Positions 24,469 through 36,309 of a stretch of DNA of 64,000 bases are shown here, piece by piece. The notes beneath the pieces are model-generated. The model searched no databases, had not been told where the DNA came from, and saw only the letters and a list, made by a program, of their open reading frames with translations. Position 1 is the first letter of the stretch, and every line of letters starts with the position of its first letter. Origin of the DNA: Atrina japonica (Eukaryota; Mollusca; Bivalvia; Pterioida; Pinnidae); NCBI GenBank assembly GCA_030159075.1, contig BROG01000006.1, forward strand, positions 3,357,501-3,421,500. The letters are read 5' to 3'. A program made the translations under genes and the position numbers.

Positions 24469-25367
24469 ATATTAACTCTGCAAATGGTGTATGACTGTCT
24501 AAGAACCCATATTTACAGCATTATATATATATATATTAAATTTTAGAATAGTAACATAACTTTTTTTATGACTACAAATCTGAATAAATACTAACGTTAC
24601 CCAATAAAAACTAAGCATTTTGTCGAATATAACTTGATAAGCGTCATTTGTGTCAAATCAGCTACAATAATTCACCCTCACTACTCAACAGAAAAGAGTC
24701 CCAGCATTTTAAATACTTGGAACTATTTATATTTCATATATAATTTTTTTCTGTAATTCAGAAGTATTTTGTTCTATAACAGTATGTTGTATTTTCTACA
24801 AAATATTGTGTTGCTAAATGGCCACCTAATGAAAAGGCATTAGTATTGCACTTGAGTATTCAGGAATGTATGAACGTATGTGCGCATTGTTCAGTATCTA
24901 CCTCACTGTATTTGCTTATAATCAGATGGATGTGCCTGTATGGCTTCAAACTCATAGATGTACATGTAATATTTATTGTATGTGTAAAGTATTTAAAAGT
25001 GATTCTTTGCAAAGAATTGTCCTCGTATAAACTGTAATTCTAATATTTTTGCAAGTATTTTCATTATGTATACAGATTATGCTGTTAAAATCTCCTTGTT
25101 CCTTTTCTTTAGATATTCTGTACCTGTACAAATGTATAGAAGTGTTCAAAGAAAATGGATATGAGAGAAACAAAATTGATTTTTATGTAAATGGATTTAT
25201 TGTTTGGTACTTCTAGTCAAAGTATTTTGTCAGATACAATCATATTTTGTAAGAACTTTTAAAAGTAAAAATTGGTAATTTGATACACATTTCTAAAATT
25301 TAAACAGAACGAATTACACTGTTGATGAAATATACTGATGTATTTTGCTATAAAGCATTAGGTGTGG

Positions 25368-25702
25368 GGGGTGGGCTCCATGGCCGCTAACCAATGAAGC
25401 CTCTTACCTCTTGTCAGTGCATGTTGGAGCTCTGCTGGAACCTAAGCTGAATTTGTGAAAAAGTTTGCCAGTTTACCTACAAGAGGTAATTCGCAAGTGA
25501 CCCCACAGTGGATTGCGCTAGATTCTACACGCTACATGTCAGAAAATGGAAGCGATTGTAGATTAGGAATGGATCTTTAATTAGATTGGTTTTGAGAACA
25601 TTTTGACCCGGTTTTCTACACCATTATTGAAAACTGGCCGCCACCATGTAACAAAAATATTGTTGAGTGTGGCGTAAAACAAGACCAAAAAAAAAAAACC
25701 CC
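25368..25702 (+). mobile_element. Type A SINE, long copy
   Basis: The head GGCTCCATGGCCGCTAACCA is partly degraded. The body has CTGGAACCTAAGCTGAATTT and the tail has AAACTGGCCGCCACCATGTA, GTTGAGTGTGGCGTAAAAC and an A-rich end. Confidence 0.7.
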
Positions 25703-26470
25703 AAAGCATTATCCAATAAAACCTAAAAAAAAAACCAAGTTAACTTCTAGTTTTTGCCATTTTTTCAGATTCTCACATAGGTGTGAGGTGTTTCTCTTAT
25801 TAAAATGTATAAATCTCGGTATTACCACCATGTGTAATGTTGGATCCCCCATAAATCTGACTGAAAATTCTCACATTTGATAGTTCACATGATCAACATG
25901 ACTCAGTGAATTGGCATGTAAACATGTTCTTGTATTACAAAGGAACACCGTTATACTGTACATTCAAATCTTCAACTACAAGTTTTAACCTGATTATTAA
26001 ATTGATTGTAAACTATTGATAGAGCGAAAATTTAGTTGCATTGAAATTTCGAATACAGTAATGTTAGAGTAGTACAAGTCGGAAAGGGATTATCAACATG
26101 GTTGAACGATTTTTACTAGACAGATCACAACTCCTGAAAAGTTAACCCTTATGTCACAGATAATAATCCATTTACATTTGTTACCCAAAGATAATGGGGA
26201 ATACACTTACTTCAGTCGAAAACGAAAATAATACTTAACTCAAGAATTATAATATTTAGTACAAATTTCTAAATTGATGGCATTGTAAATAGATCATTTG
26301 TACGAACTGTAATATTGGCATGTAAACACGTGCATTTTACATGTAAATGTATTAATCACATGATTTAAACATGTGGTCTTTGTTATTGAGAAATAAACTG
26401 TTATTTTGTTGTGTATTTTCTTTTAGATTTTTTTATATGGGTGTGTGTGTATATATGTGTGTATGTATAT
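25703..26470. other. Intergenic, nothing recognised
   Basis: No open frame, element end or repeat stands out before the TG/TA microsatellite near 26430-26490. Confidence 0.4.
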
Positions 26471-26490
26471 ATATATGTATATATATATAT

Positions 26491-26700
26491 ATTAAAAATT
26501 AAAAGGACAACACAGAGTAAAACATTAGCGCTTTCATTCAAATGAATCTTCAGATGTTTTGTAACATAACATAATAACGTTGTTAATACAAATATGTTAT
26601 TTTTATGTTACAAAACTTCCGGAGGTTCGTTTAAATGAAAGCGCTAACGTTTTACTCTGCGTTGTCCGTTTTATTTTTGATATGTAAAACCTGAACACTG
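26491..26700. mobile_element. Inverted-repeat element, about 200 bp
   Basis: The left arm holds AAAAGGACAACACAGAGTAA, AACATTAGCGCTTTCATTCA and GTTTTGTAACATAACATAA. The right arm holds the inverse (TTATGTTACAAAAC, TGAAAGCGCTAACGTTTTAC, GCGTTGTCCGTTTT). It is inserted beside a TA microsatellite. Confidence 0.7.
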
Positions 26701-27214
26701 AGTTTCACCTATTTGGATATATAGTGGTGGGACATAAGTGAGTTCGCAAAGTTTATTTTCACTATACATTATTAGTAAATTCACGTTTTTTCAATAACTC
26801 TTCTAGAATTCATCGTTTATCCTATTTTTAAAAAACTTGATTCACAGGAAGTTGCGATTCCGGTTCTCATTTGCTAGAAATTCCATTGCAATGTGTTTAT
26901 TATTGCAGGAGAAATGCATCATTCTTCAGGAGGGTAAAATCCTAGGGATGTCATTTTGATGTTTATTACAAAGATAGTGAATTGATCTATGACGTAATTC
27001 ATAAACGCCAAAATAAAGCCATTGGCACCCAAGTAGTTTATGGATGTAAACCAATGAAAATATCAAAATTAGGCCCAGATTTCCAGAGTTAAACTGTCAT
27101 TTTTCATTTATTTTGGATGTCTACTAAAGTCAGAGGACAAAATCAAACAGATGCTGAATTACTAAGAATATATGGTGAAATACTTTTGACAACTCACTTT
27201 TGTCCCACTACTGT

Positions 27215-27215
<1 letters not shown>

Positions 27216-27270
<55 letters not shown>
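27216..27270. repeat. (TA)n microsatellite
   Basis: About 27 uninterrupted TA units. Confidence 0.95.
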
Positions 27271-27273
<3 letters not shown>

Positions 27274-27644
27274 TCGAAATCGTATATACTGAAATCAAAG
27301 GGCAATTCATTTATCTTTCCAATAAATAGGGTTTTCAAAATAACATGGTTATAATGGTATTAATAAATTTGGTTGGGGAATTGAATTTGACTATAACTAT
27401 ATCAGCGATATATGGTAGGCTTTATATAATATCGACTTAAAACAATGTATGTAACTAGAAGCATGTAATTCTACATTCCTCGTCTAGACGATACTGGGGA
27501 AGTGTTAACTGCCAATCATTTTATTGATTCATACGTAAAGGGTCACTTGTATAACAGTGAATAGATTCATAAAGCTTCGGTACGAAAATGGTCACTAAAG
27601 AAAGTAGGCCTATTTATACAATGGGATGAGAGTGAGAGAGTAAC

Positions 27645-27742
27645 CGGGGTTTCTCCCCCACCAATAAAAACTGGACGCCATCATATGACTGAAAGATTGT
27701 TGAGTATGGCGTAAAACAAAAAATCAAATCAAATCAAATTAC
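27645..27742 (+). mobile_element. 5'-truncated type A SINE tail
   Basis: It carries AAAACTGGACGCCATCATAT and GATTGTTGAGTATGGCGTAA, ending in an AAATC repeat. Confidence 0.6.
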
Positions 27743-28502
27743 AAAACTCATATTTTTCTAGCTCACTTGGTAAAATGTGATCAAAATCTAAATTATCAAT
27801 ATGTTTTTATGCTTTTAATAGAGTTGGTGGATAAAGAGGATGAAAGATTGAAAGCTGTGACCTCTGGAAATACCAAATTTGTATCACACTTAAATCTTAA
27901 ATTTGGTCACTGTAAAAAAATTTAGTCATCAATTTTTTTTTATTTTTTCTGTAAATGATCAATTCAGAATGGTTAACAATTATTTAGAGTCAATAAAACA
28001 AGTTGTGGGTATATAGCGAAGATATGACACCTTGAAATATGCGGAAATTGAGTATTCTTTAACAAAAATTCTTTAAGAGAAGACTGTGCAACCATTTGAC
28101 CTTGAGTGTGAACTTGACCTTGACTGGGCGATGCACCTCATCAAAATGAACCTCTCCTGTAAGTTTAACAAAAGTATCATATACAATAAGAAAGTAATGA
28201 TGATTTATGTCAAAATGTGACTGTACCCAGAGAAATAGACAAAAGGGACAAAAGATGCCAGACAATGCGAAGCTGTGTTTCATAGCTAACACAAAAACAC
28301 ATGATTGTTAAATTATTTTTTTCACAAAGAACAACTCAATTTACTTCTTAATGTGAACTTACCATTCAATTTATGTCTTCTGTGGACAAATTGGTGTCGT
28401 CTGTCATCTTTGTTTACACTGCAAACGTCAGTTCCCGTTTATATTAATGTATTGACATTCTGACGTGACCAGGTGTCATTCTTCCCCTTAATTAACTACG
28501 TA

Positions 28503-28640
28503 TAAAAAATCTCAGATACCAAAGTATAAATCAATAGAATGCCCAGGACATAGACACAAATCAGGTAAAAATAGACAAACGCGGACCTCTGGAAACCAAG
28601 AGGTGGGATCAGGTGCTATGGAGGAGTAAGCATCACCCTG
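28503..28640 (-). mobile_element. Naiad-type PLE fragment: 3' UTR only
   Basis: Read on the minus strand it matches 54820-54965: GATGCTTACTCCTCCAT, CACCTGATCCCACCTCTTGG, TTTCCAGAGGTC, CTATGTCCTGG and TTTATACTTTGGTATCTGA. It is truncated on its 5' side next to a TA microsatellite. Confidence 0.8.
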
Positions 28641-28750
28641 AAATGTAGCATATGCACATATAACGTCATGAATCTAATCATTACTCTAGATACAGTCACC
28701 ACTTTGCACACGTATAAAATATTTTTATGTATTAATATTGGCCTGTAAAC

Positions 28751-28776
28751 ATATCTACATCACATATAGATGTGTT

Positions 28777-28864
<88 letters not shown>

Positions 28865-28890
28865 AACACATCTATATGTGATGTAGATAT
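28751..28890. repeat. (TA)n flanked by perfect 28-bp inverted arms
   Basis: Arms at 28751-28778 (ATATCTACATCACATATAGA and then TGTGTTTA) and 28863-28890 are exact inverses around about 84 bp of TA repeats. The whole could extrude as a cruciform. Confidence 0.85.
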
Positions 28891-29197
28891 ATATATATAT
28901 ATGTATACCAATATACCGAGTGAGATGATGTCGATTTAACAGAGTGTGATCCGACATTCCGAATCACCACACTGTGATTTTCTGAATCCATATCACCACT
29001 GAATTCGCGTTTCTTTTGATTTAACAATCCGCGCCTGTCGACTCGACGTGATCCGACTCCTTGAATCATATTACTGCTATATCAAAATCACACAACACTG
29101 GTCTCTGTTGAGACCCTTTTTATATCTAATTTGTCGTATCATATTTTACATGGAGTAACCCTTTTTATACCTGGCCAAGTATAGTTGGGTTTTTTTT

Positions 29198-29912
29198 GGG
29201 GGGGGGGGGGGGGCTATCCGAAAATTCAAGATGGCCGCCCTGGAGTCTGATTGGCTGAGACATTTTCAACTTCTTATTAGGAACCACAGAACCAATTGCC
29301 TTTCAAATTGGTACCTTAGTTAAAGACATATTGCTCTTTGCGAAAATGTTGATTGTTTACACTGTCATCATTACTATGAAATGTATATTAGTCACATTAA
29401 GATCCTGTGAACTGGGTGAACTTCAGGATGTGGAACCCCATGTTTACACAATTATAACCCTTTGTTAAAGTTTTATGATGGCCCCTCTATGAGGTAACAT
29501 CATTAACTTTTGTAATTTAGTATGACCGCAATATATTGTCTGCAACCGCTTGTTTGCAGCGTTATGGCCCTTTGCCATAATGTCACTAACAGATTGTCTT
29601 AAAAATCTGAAAATCCATAATAGACACCATGCCTTCTGATCAGCATAACGTTAACAAGAAGTGTCATTGTTTGCACAGATCATATTCATTCCAACATTAC
29701 CACCATTGCTTAATTCTCGTTAGCTCAGTAATATTTAAATTTTTATCCAAACATCTTGTGCATTTGATTTCTAATTTGGTACAAACTATCCTCATGAAGT
29801 CCCTACCATGTGCTTCTACTTATGCTGCTCAAGCCCATGAAAAAGCTCAGACATTACCTCCTGCAAATCATATGAGCGTCAAGGCCCATGGGCCTCTCGT
29901 TTTTCTATAGAT
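29198..29912. other. G-tract and unclassified sequence
   Basis: A run of 16 G at 29198-29213 is followed by sequence with no recognised product. The open frame at 29629-29910 has no recognisable domain. Near the end lies the palindrome AGGCCCATGGGCCT. It may be a dispersed repeat, but I cannot define its ends. Confidence 0.3.
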
Positions 29913-30033
29913 ATCAAAATTTCATTGTATTTTATATAAATAAAACGTTAAAATCATTTGCGACACGCACAGAAACATTGTCCAATATCCTGAAGGAACT
30001 GTCACTTCATCAGTACGAAATAATGTACTTGAA

Positions 30034-30138
<105 letters not shown>

Positions 30139-30689
30139 TATAAATGAGATGGTTCATAGGAGTAAAAGTTGTGATATCAAAATCAAGCAAGTATATACAG
30201 TTAATCGATAATTGAGACGTCGTGTAATGAACAAACCTATGTGCCACCTCGAAATATATGTATATATATTTCAGAAAAAAACGTCAAGTTGAGTTGTCAG
30301 ATTTCGAAGACTATTGAAAATGACTGTTTTAAAATTATAAACGAATTTACTGCTTTGTACAGTTTCTCTTGTATAAGGGAATCCTAAGGCAGAATGCCGT
30401 ACCATTGCCTCAAAGGGAAATTATAACTCAGAATTATGAGAGAATAATATATGATGACTATAATTACTTGACGATATCTGCGTCAACACTTTTTACACAA
30501 ATTAATGGTCAGTTCTGACTTCCAAGCAGGTTTTACATATCAATCGTAATGTCTTGATCATAGAAGATATTGTTTACCAATCTTGTGACGTCATTTTCCT
30601 TAATAAGTATAGTGAAGAAGTACCGATAAGGGATATTCTATTAGAATACGACAAATTAGATATAACCACGATATCATCACAGAGACTAA

Positions 30690-30965
30690 TTGTCAATCCC
30701 AAACAGGATGGGACCAGGTGCCAGGAAAGATACAGCGTCCCCTGTTAGCATACCACAAACGTCACAAACACAGACCTCTGGAAATCCAGAGATGGGATCA
30801 GATGTCATGAATGAGTAAGCATCCCCTGTTGACCGGTCACACCCGCCGTTAGTTCACAGTCAAATTCATATGGAATAAGTGAGGAACAAATCCTCGTCAC
30901 AACTGGTACAGACGACTCAACAACCGCTATCGAACGAATAACTCAACATTTCATTTAGTAAAACA
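30690..30965 (-). mobile_element. Naiad-type PLE fragment: end of RT frame and 3' UTR
   Basis: On the minus strand, 30965-30760 matches the main copy from the end of the RT frame (GAAATGTTGAGTT), through the stop and GACGAGGAT, to the 3' UTR module near 54815-54895. Downstream on that strand lies a second module with CACCTGGTCCCATCCTGTTT and a GGGAT hairpin. Confidence 0.75.
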
Positions 30966-31354
30966 AAGTAATCAATCACAAACGAGGTCAATATTATAAG
31001 CGACCGGTTTTTTTAAGTTAACGGGTGTAGCAAGAATTGTTTATTAGGAGGAATCAAAGTTAATTTGTTATAATTGGGATCCTTTCCCAAGCCCAAATCG
31101 TATTTGAGAATTTGTGAATAATATTTTCAAATGGAAGGGGAAATGCATAATTACACAGTTGAATGTAACATAATGTTTATCCGGAATAATCAAGATAAAT
31201 ATTTTCTTCAAGAATAGTACCTGAGATTATTCTTAGAAATTTGGATACACTTTGCTTACATTTTTTTTCATACTGCGTTTTCATCTCTTCCGAATACATG
31301 AAGTTTATATAAGGTAAAAATGAAAAAGTACCAATAGATAATCGAAACTCAAAT

Positions 31355-31423
31355 TTCACTATAATGCGACAAATTAAGTATACAAATGGTCTCAACACGA
31401 AATAGCGTCCCCTGTTAGTATGC
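31355..31423 (-). mobile_element. PLE 3' UTR remnant (second module)
   Basis: It contains CGACAAATTAAGTATACAAA, TGGTCTCAACACGAA and AGCGTCCCCTGTTAG, which match the second 3' UTR module seen at 30690, 45545 and 49945. It directly abuts the 1.2-kb repeat. Confidence 0.5.
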
Positions 31424-33916
31424 CAAATGGCGCAAATGTTACATGGGAACCTCAAGCTCGGTGAATATTGGCGAAAGAGAGTCACTGTATATCGTCTTGG
31501 TGCAATAAAGTCAAGACCAGTCACTATTCATTTAGACACGGAACATAATTTTTTATATGAGGTTAACACATTTATTGTTATTTTTTTATTCCATTTACCG
31601 TATTATTTAACACATTTTGCCGTATACTAATAACTGCTGTATTGCAGATGAAATGTCATTTAGCTATATTGAATATCAGTGCTAGCTTTACAGCAATACT
31701 TCCGTAAGAAGTGTGGACTTTTTACCTTATGTCAATAAATTTGGTTACGGTTTAGCGCAACTGGGGATTTCATGAGTTTTAAAATATCCCGAGCACTCGA
31801 GTGATAAGAGCTAATCACTTAATACCAAGGACATATTTTGTTGATATTTATGCACCGCAATGTATAATTGCAGTTCCTTAGAAGGTTATTTTCATTATCG
31901 ACATAGCTATAAGAAGAAAAGCGCGATAAACAATTGAGAAAAATACGTGTAATGTGATGTCATAGATAGTACATGCGTACTGCCGAGTATGCACGGCGCT
32001 ATTCCAAAAGTATTCGCGATTTTTCAAAATGGCGGACGTAAACAACAATGCGCTTCATGAAATTAAACATTAAATTGTATGGTAAAAAACTGACTTACTT
32101 TTATCAACACTTGGTGAGACGACCTTTGGACTTTATGACAGCTAATAATCTATGAGGAATAGATTCATACAACGATTTAATGTAGTTTTCATCCAAGGAA
32201 GGGTTACTCCGCCCCGCCATTTATGTGAGTCGGACAATATTTGTGATCCATTGTGAGGTAGTTGGTTAGCCCTTTAAAGAGCTGAGCTTAAGTGAGCCGC
32301 CAGTAATATGAGCCACTTACTGAGTCTGAGTGAGCCAGTTGCATATACCAAGTGAGCGACTTACTGAGCTTAAGTGAACAAGTGAGCCTGGCTTATGAAC
32401 TTTTCTGAGCCAAGGCAAAACCGAGTCGTAAAGAGCTATATATACGAGCTGGACTGAGCTGTTCATATGAATTCACCTGTACGGGGCAAAATCAACACAT
32501 AAAAGGTTGCACAAAATATTGAAGTGTTACACGTGTAAATTAATTGGTTTTATTGATATTTAGAATTATATTAATTTTAGTACTAATATGCCGTTTCAGG
32601 GCTCTACAACACTAAAAAAATTCACTCTTCATTTGGCCAGTGAACCAGAAATTTTACTAGCCAGCCAGGAACTTTTACTCGCCAATATATATATATATAT
32701 GCAAAAAAAACAACAGAAAACACTCAAATTTCACAAATTTTCGGCCATTTGGCCTTTATCAAGTGAAAGACGACAATATATAATATATGTGTGTGTGTTC
32801 TTAAAAAAATACAATGGATGAAAATACAGAAATGAAATAAAATATTAATTTTCTAAGTTGATGTAACATTTTATTGTTTCTATCCATTTAAAACAAGGTT
32901 ATTAACTGCGTGTTGACCTTTTGTGCATTTTTTTATCAATCCAGGAGTGTTTATATGCCTATATTTTTCAAATTTGTTACTCTAATATTGAGGCAACCTT
33001 AAACTTTGTTTTTAAAATTTTAGCGCCAGTTTCTTTTCGACAGAATTTCCAAACAGAGACTGCTCACAAGAATTGTAAATTTTGTCTGTAAGTTAAAATG
33101 TAGAGTTCAACACCCGTGACCTGATCGTCAGACAAACACCTATAAAGTTCTTTAATTTATAGGTGTTTGTCCGACAATCGGGGTGTTTGACTCTCGATTT
33201 TAATTTACAGATAAAATTTCCAGTTCCGACTGTGGTTAATCCCTTTGGAGATTCTGTCACGGCCATTTTATTGTGTTGCCCCACGACAAAAAGGCCACGA
33301 TAGAATCCCCAAAGGAATTAGGCTTTGGTCTGCCTGCCCTCCTCGTCGAACACTAGGCCGAACTTTCTGCCCTGATTTTACCACTTAAAAACCGCTTAAA
33401 CTGAAATCGAAATCGGGACAGAAAGTTCGGCCTAGTCGAACACTAGCCATAACTCGGTTCCAGTATTCCTTTAACCAAGATCGTTTTAAACTTAATAGTG
33501 TCTAATGATGCTTCTGTTGAAATCGACCGAGAAAAGAAAATGTCATCGTGTGCTGTTAGGAAAATTTCAAGTCGAAAAAACATGAGAGCAATACAAACGT
33601 GTTTTTATACAGTAATCCACGTGAGTTAGATGCTCTAGTTTATCGAAACTACATAACCAAATTGGTTGTTGTAAAGCGCATAACAGACCATGATTTCGAT
33701 AATGTAATTTCACAGTGAAAAAACGGACAAACTTTTTGATTTCCGGCTCGGGGAAAAAACTGGTCGCGATGTGGCGACTGAATGAGGACAAACACTCGCC
33801 AAAATCTAAAAAATGGTCGCATTTTCGAGTGATTTGGTCGCATTGTAGAGCGCTGCCGTTTGGTATTGTTTATATATTAAATCAAGATATTTTTTATTCT
33901 CGGGAGGGATATAAAT
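31424..33916. repeat. 1.2-kb dispersed repeat, copy 1 (interrupted)
   Basis: Positions 31424-32596 and then 33856-33916 match 34148-35333 almost base for base. Shared landmarks include GGAGTCACTGTATATCGTCT-like sequence, GCACTCGAGTGATAAGA, TACTCCGCCCCGCCATTT and a stretch rich in GAGCTTAAGTGAGCC near 32275-32400. No protein is recognisable. Between the two parts lies an hAT-like insertion. Confidence 0.85.
32597..33855. mobile_element. hAT-like non-autonomous element, about 1.26 kb
   Basis: The ends CAGGGCTCTACAACAC and CATTGTAGAGCGCTG are inverted (CAGnGCTCTACAA), an hAT-like terminus. CCGTTT is duplicated on both sides; the duplication could be read as 8 bp if a terminal TG is shared. The second copy of the host repeat has the unoccupied site at 35278-35283. 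Two internal hairpins (33071-33225 and 33351-33434) look like further insertions. There is no transposase. Confidence 0.8.
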
Positions 33917-34124
33917 AGATTGTAACAACTACATCCTGGGGTCCCACAAATAAGTCTCCGAGCAGGAGTCTCGATCTTAATTTAGAAACAAAGAGAGGTG
34001 GCACATTATATGTGTATGTGTTGAAGCAGAGTGGTATTGGACGAAGTTATAATGGTAACCAATGACCAAGTATTTAAATTTGCGGTTACCACTTAAAATG
34101 AAAAAAAAAAAAAAAAACAGTTGC

Positions 34125-35354
34125 TGATAATGCAAAAAAGAAAGTCACAAACGGCACAGATGCTACATGGGAATCTCAATCTTGGTGAAAATTGGCGAAA
34201 GGGAGTCACTGTATATCGTCTTGGTGCAATAAAGTCAAGACCAGTCACTATTCATTTAGACACGGAGCATAATTTTTTATATGAGGTTAACACATTTATT
34301 GTTATTTTTTTATTCCGTTTACCTTATTAGTTAACACATTTTGCCGTATACTAATAACTGCTGTACTGCGGATGAAATGTCATTTAGCTATATTGAATAT
34401 CAGTGCTAGCTTTACAGCAATACTTCCGTAAGAAGTGTGGACTTTTTACCTTATGTCAAAAAATTTGGTTACGGTTTAGCGCAACTGGGGATTTCATGTC
34501 CCTGAGTTTTGAAATATCTTGAGCACTCGAGTGATAAGAACTAATCACTAAATGTCAAGGACATATTTTGTTGATATTTATGCACCGCAATGTATAATTG
34601 CTGTTCCTTAGAAGGTTATTTTCATTATCGACATAGCTATAAGAAGAAAAGCGCGATAAACAATTGAGAAAAAATACGTGTAATGTGATGTCATAGATAG
34701 TACATGCGTACTGCCGAGTATGCACGGCGCTATTCCAAAAGTATTCGCGATTTTTCAAAATGGCGGACGTAAACAACAATGCGCTTCATGAAATTAAACA
34801 TTAAATTGTGTAGTAAAATATCAACACTTGGTGAGACGACCTTTGGACTTTATGACAGCTAATAGTCGACGAGGAATAGATTCATACAACGATTTAATGT
34901 AGTTTTCATCCAAGGAAGGTTACTCCGCCCCGCCATTTTATGTGAATCGGACATTATTTGTGATCCATTGTCAGGTAGTTTGGTTAGCCCTTTAAAAGAG
35001 CTGAGCTTAAGTGAGCCGCCAGTAATATGAGCCACTTACTGAGCATGAGTGAGCCAGTTGCATATACCAAGTGAGCGACTTACTGAGCTTAAGTGAACAA
35101 GTGAGCCTGGCTTATGAGCTTTTCTGAGCCAAGGCAAAACTGAGCTGTTCATATGAATTCACCTGTACGGGGCAAAATCAACACATAAAAGGTTGCACAA
35201 AATATTGAAGTGTTACACGTGTGAATTAATTGGTTTTATTGATATTTAGAATTATATTAATTTTTAGTACTAACATGCCGTTTGGTATTGTTTATATATT
35301 AAATCAAAATGTTTTTTATTCTCGGGAGGTAATGATAATGCAAAAAAGAAAGTC
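34125..35354. repeat. 1.2-kb dispersed repeat, copy 2, flanked by 22-bp direct repeats
   Basis: The body 34148-35333 matches copy 1. Positions 34125-34146 and 35333-35354 are an exact 22-bp direct repeat (starting TGATAATGC). This could be a target duplication or the start of a next tandem unit. It is non-coding. Confidence 0.8.
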
Positions 35355-35934
35355 CCGACCTTTCTTGCGGAATACGTCGTTTCTGAGATCCCTCGACAGA
35401 TCAGACTCTGTCGTGTGACTTTCATCACCACGTGACAAAATTTAAGGAATATTTTGGACAAAATGGCGGGTACCTACAGTATTCCTCGTATCAGTTGATA
35501 AATGATAAAGTTCAGATTAATACAAAAGGACCTACAATTAATATTTAGAGTTGTTGGCTAGCTGTATACTCATGATCTGACTTTACATCAGTGTCGTATC
35601 ATAAACCTAAATACGCTTCAGTTGTAGGTTCATATTTTTATTGGGAAATCGTTTAAATGAATTGTCGTCCATTCACGGATATTTATCTGGCTTATTTTTC
35701 TCTCTGGAATCCCATTTACAACATGGCACCACATATCAGCACTCCCGTTTTAATTTATTTTGATTTCATCTATCTTTTATGATTAATTCATATTTGCCGC
35801 GACCAAAGTGCTCTAAATGTTCTCAAAGTCACATGACTAGTGCGCCGTATTTTCTGAACCGTTCCGGATCTCGGAAACGCCATATTATTGTATAAACAGT
35901 ATGTTTTGATACTATGAATTTTCGGAAAATGGTA

Positions 35935-36308
35935 TATATATATAGGCTTTGTCTGCTGGGACCAGAATATTGGTCATATAATATATCCAGCTCGATTAAC
36001 ACTTTTGGGTCACCAAATACAGAGGGATAACATATTTCCATAGTTCCTTTAAGTTTTCGAATACGAGATTTTATTAACCATCGTACAGCTTTTAACCATT
36101 CAGACAAAGTGTCTGGTTCCACGTCTTCATGTTTGGTCAATCGTCTGGCATAATCCTCGACAGATTTCATATAAACTAAACTGAAATTCTGTCGTCAATT
36201 AAAGGAATCGGCTTTGCGATATTTTGTACCTCTTAAAATAAGATTTTTGAGGTTTTCATTTTCAACAATAGATACGTCACCGGTGGTGACATGCTAGATA
36301 CGATTATA
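35935..36308 (-). pseudogene. Naiad-type PLE fragment: CxC-linker to RT N-terminal region
   Basis: The minus strand reads VEDYARRLTKHEDVEPDTLS and EWLKAVRWLIKSRIRKLKG, parallel to 53080-53420 of the main copy. The upstream part (TGDVSIVENENLK) continues with one TGA where the main copy has a TGG tryptophan codon. Both ends are truncated. Confidence 0.85.
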
Positions 36309-36309
36309 T

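Noticed and set aside
29890..29912. Helitron 3' end (hairpin AGGCCCATGGGCCT near the end of an unclassified stretch)
   Set aside because: The hairpin is not followed by the CTRRT terminus that Helitrons need, and no 5' TC end could be assigned.
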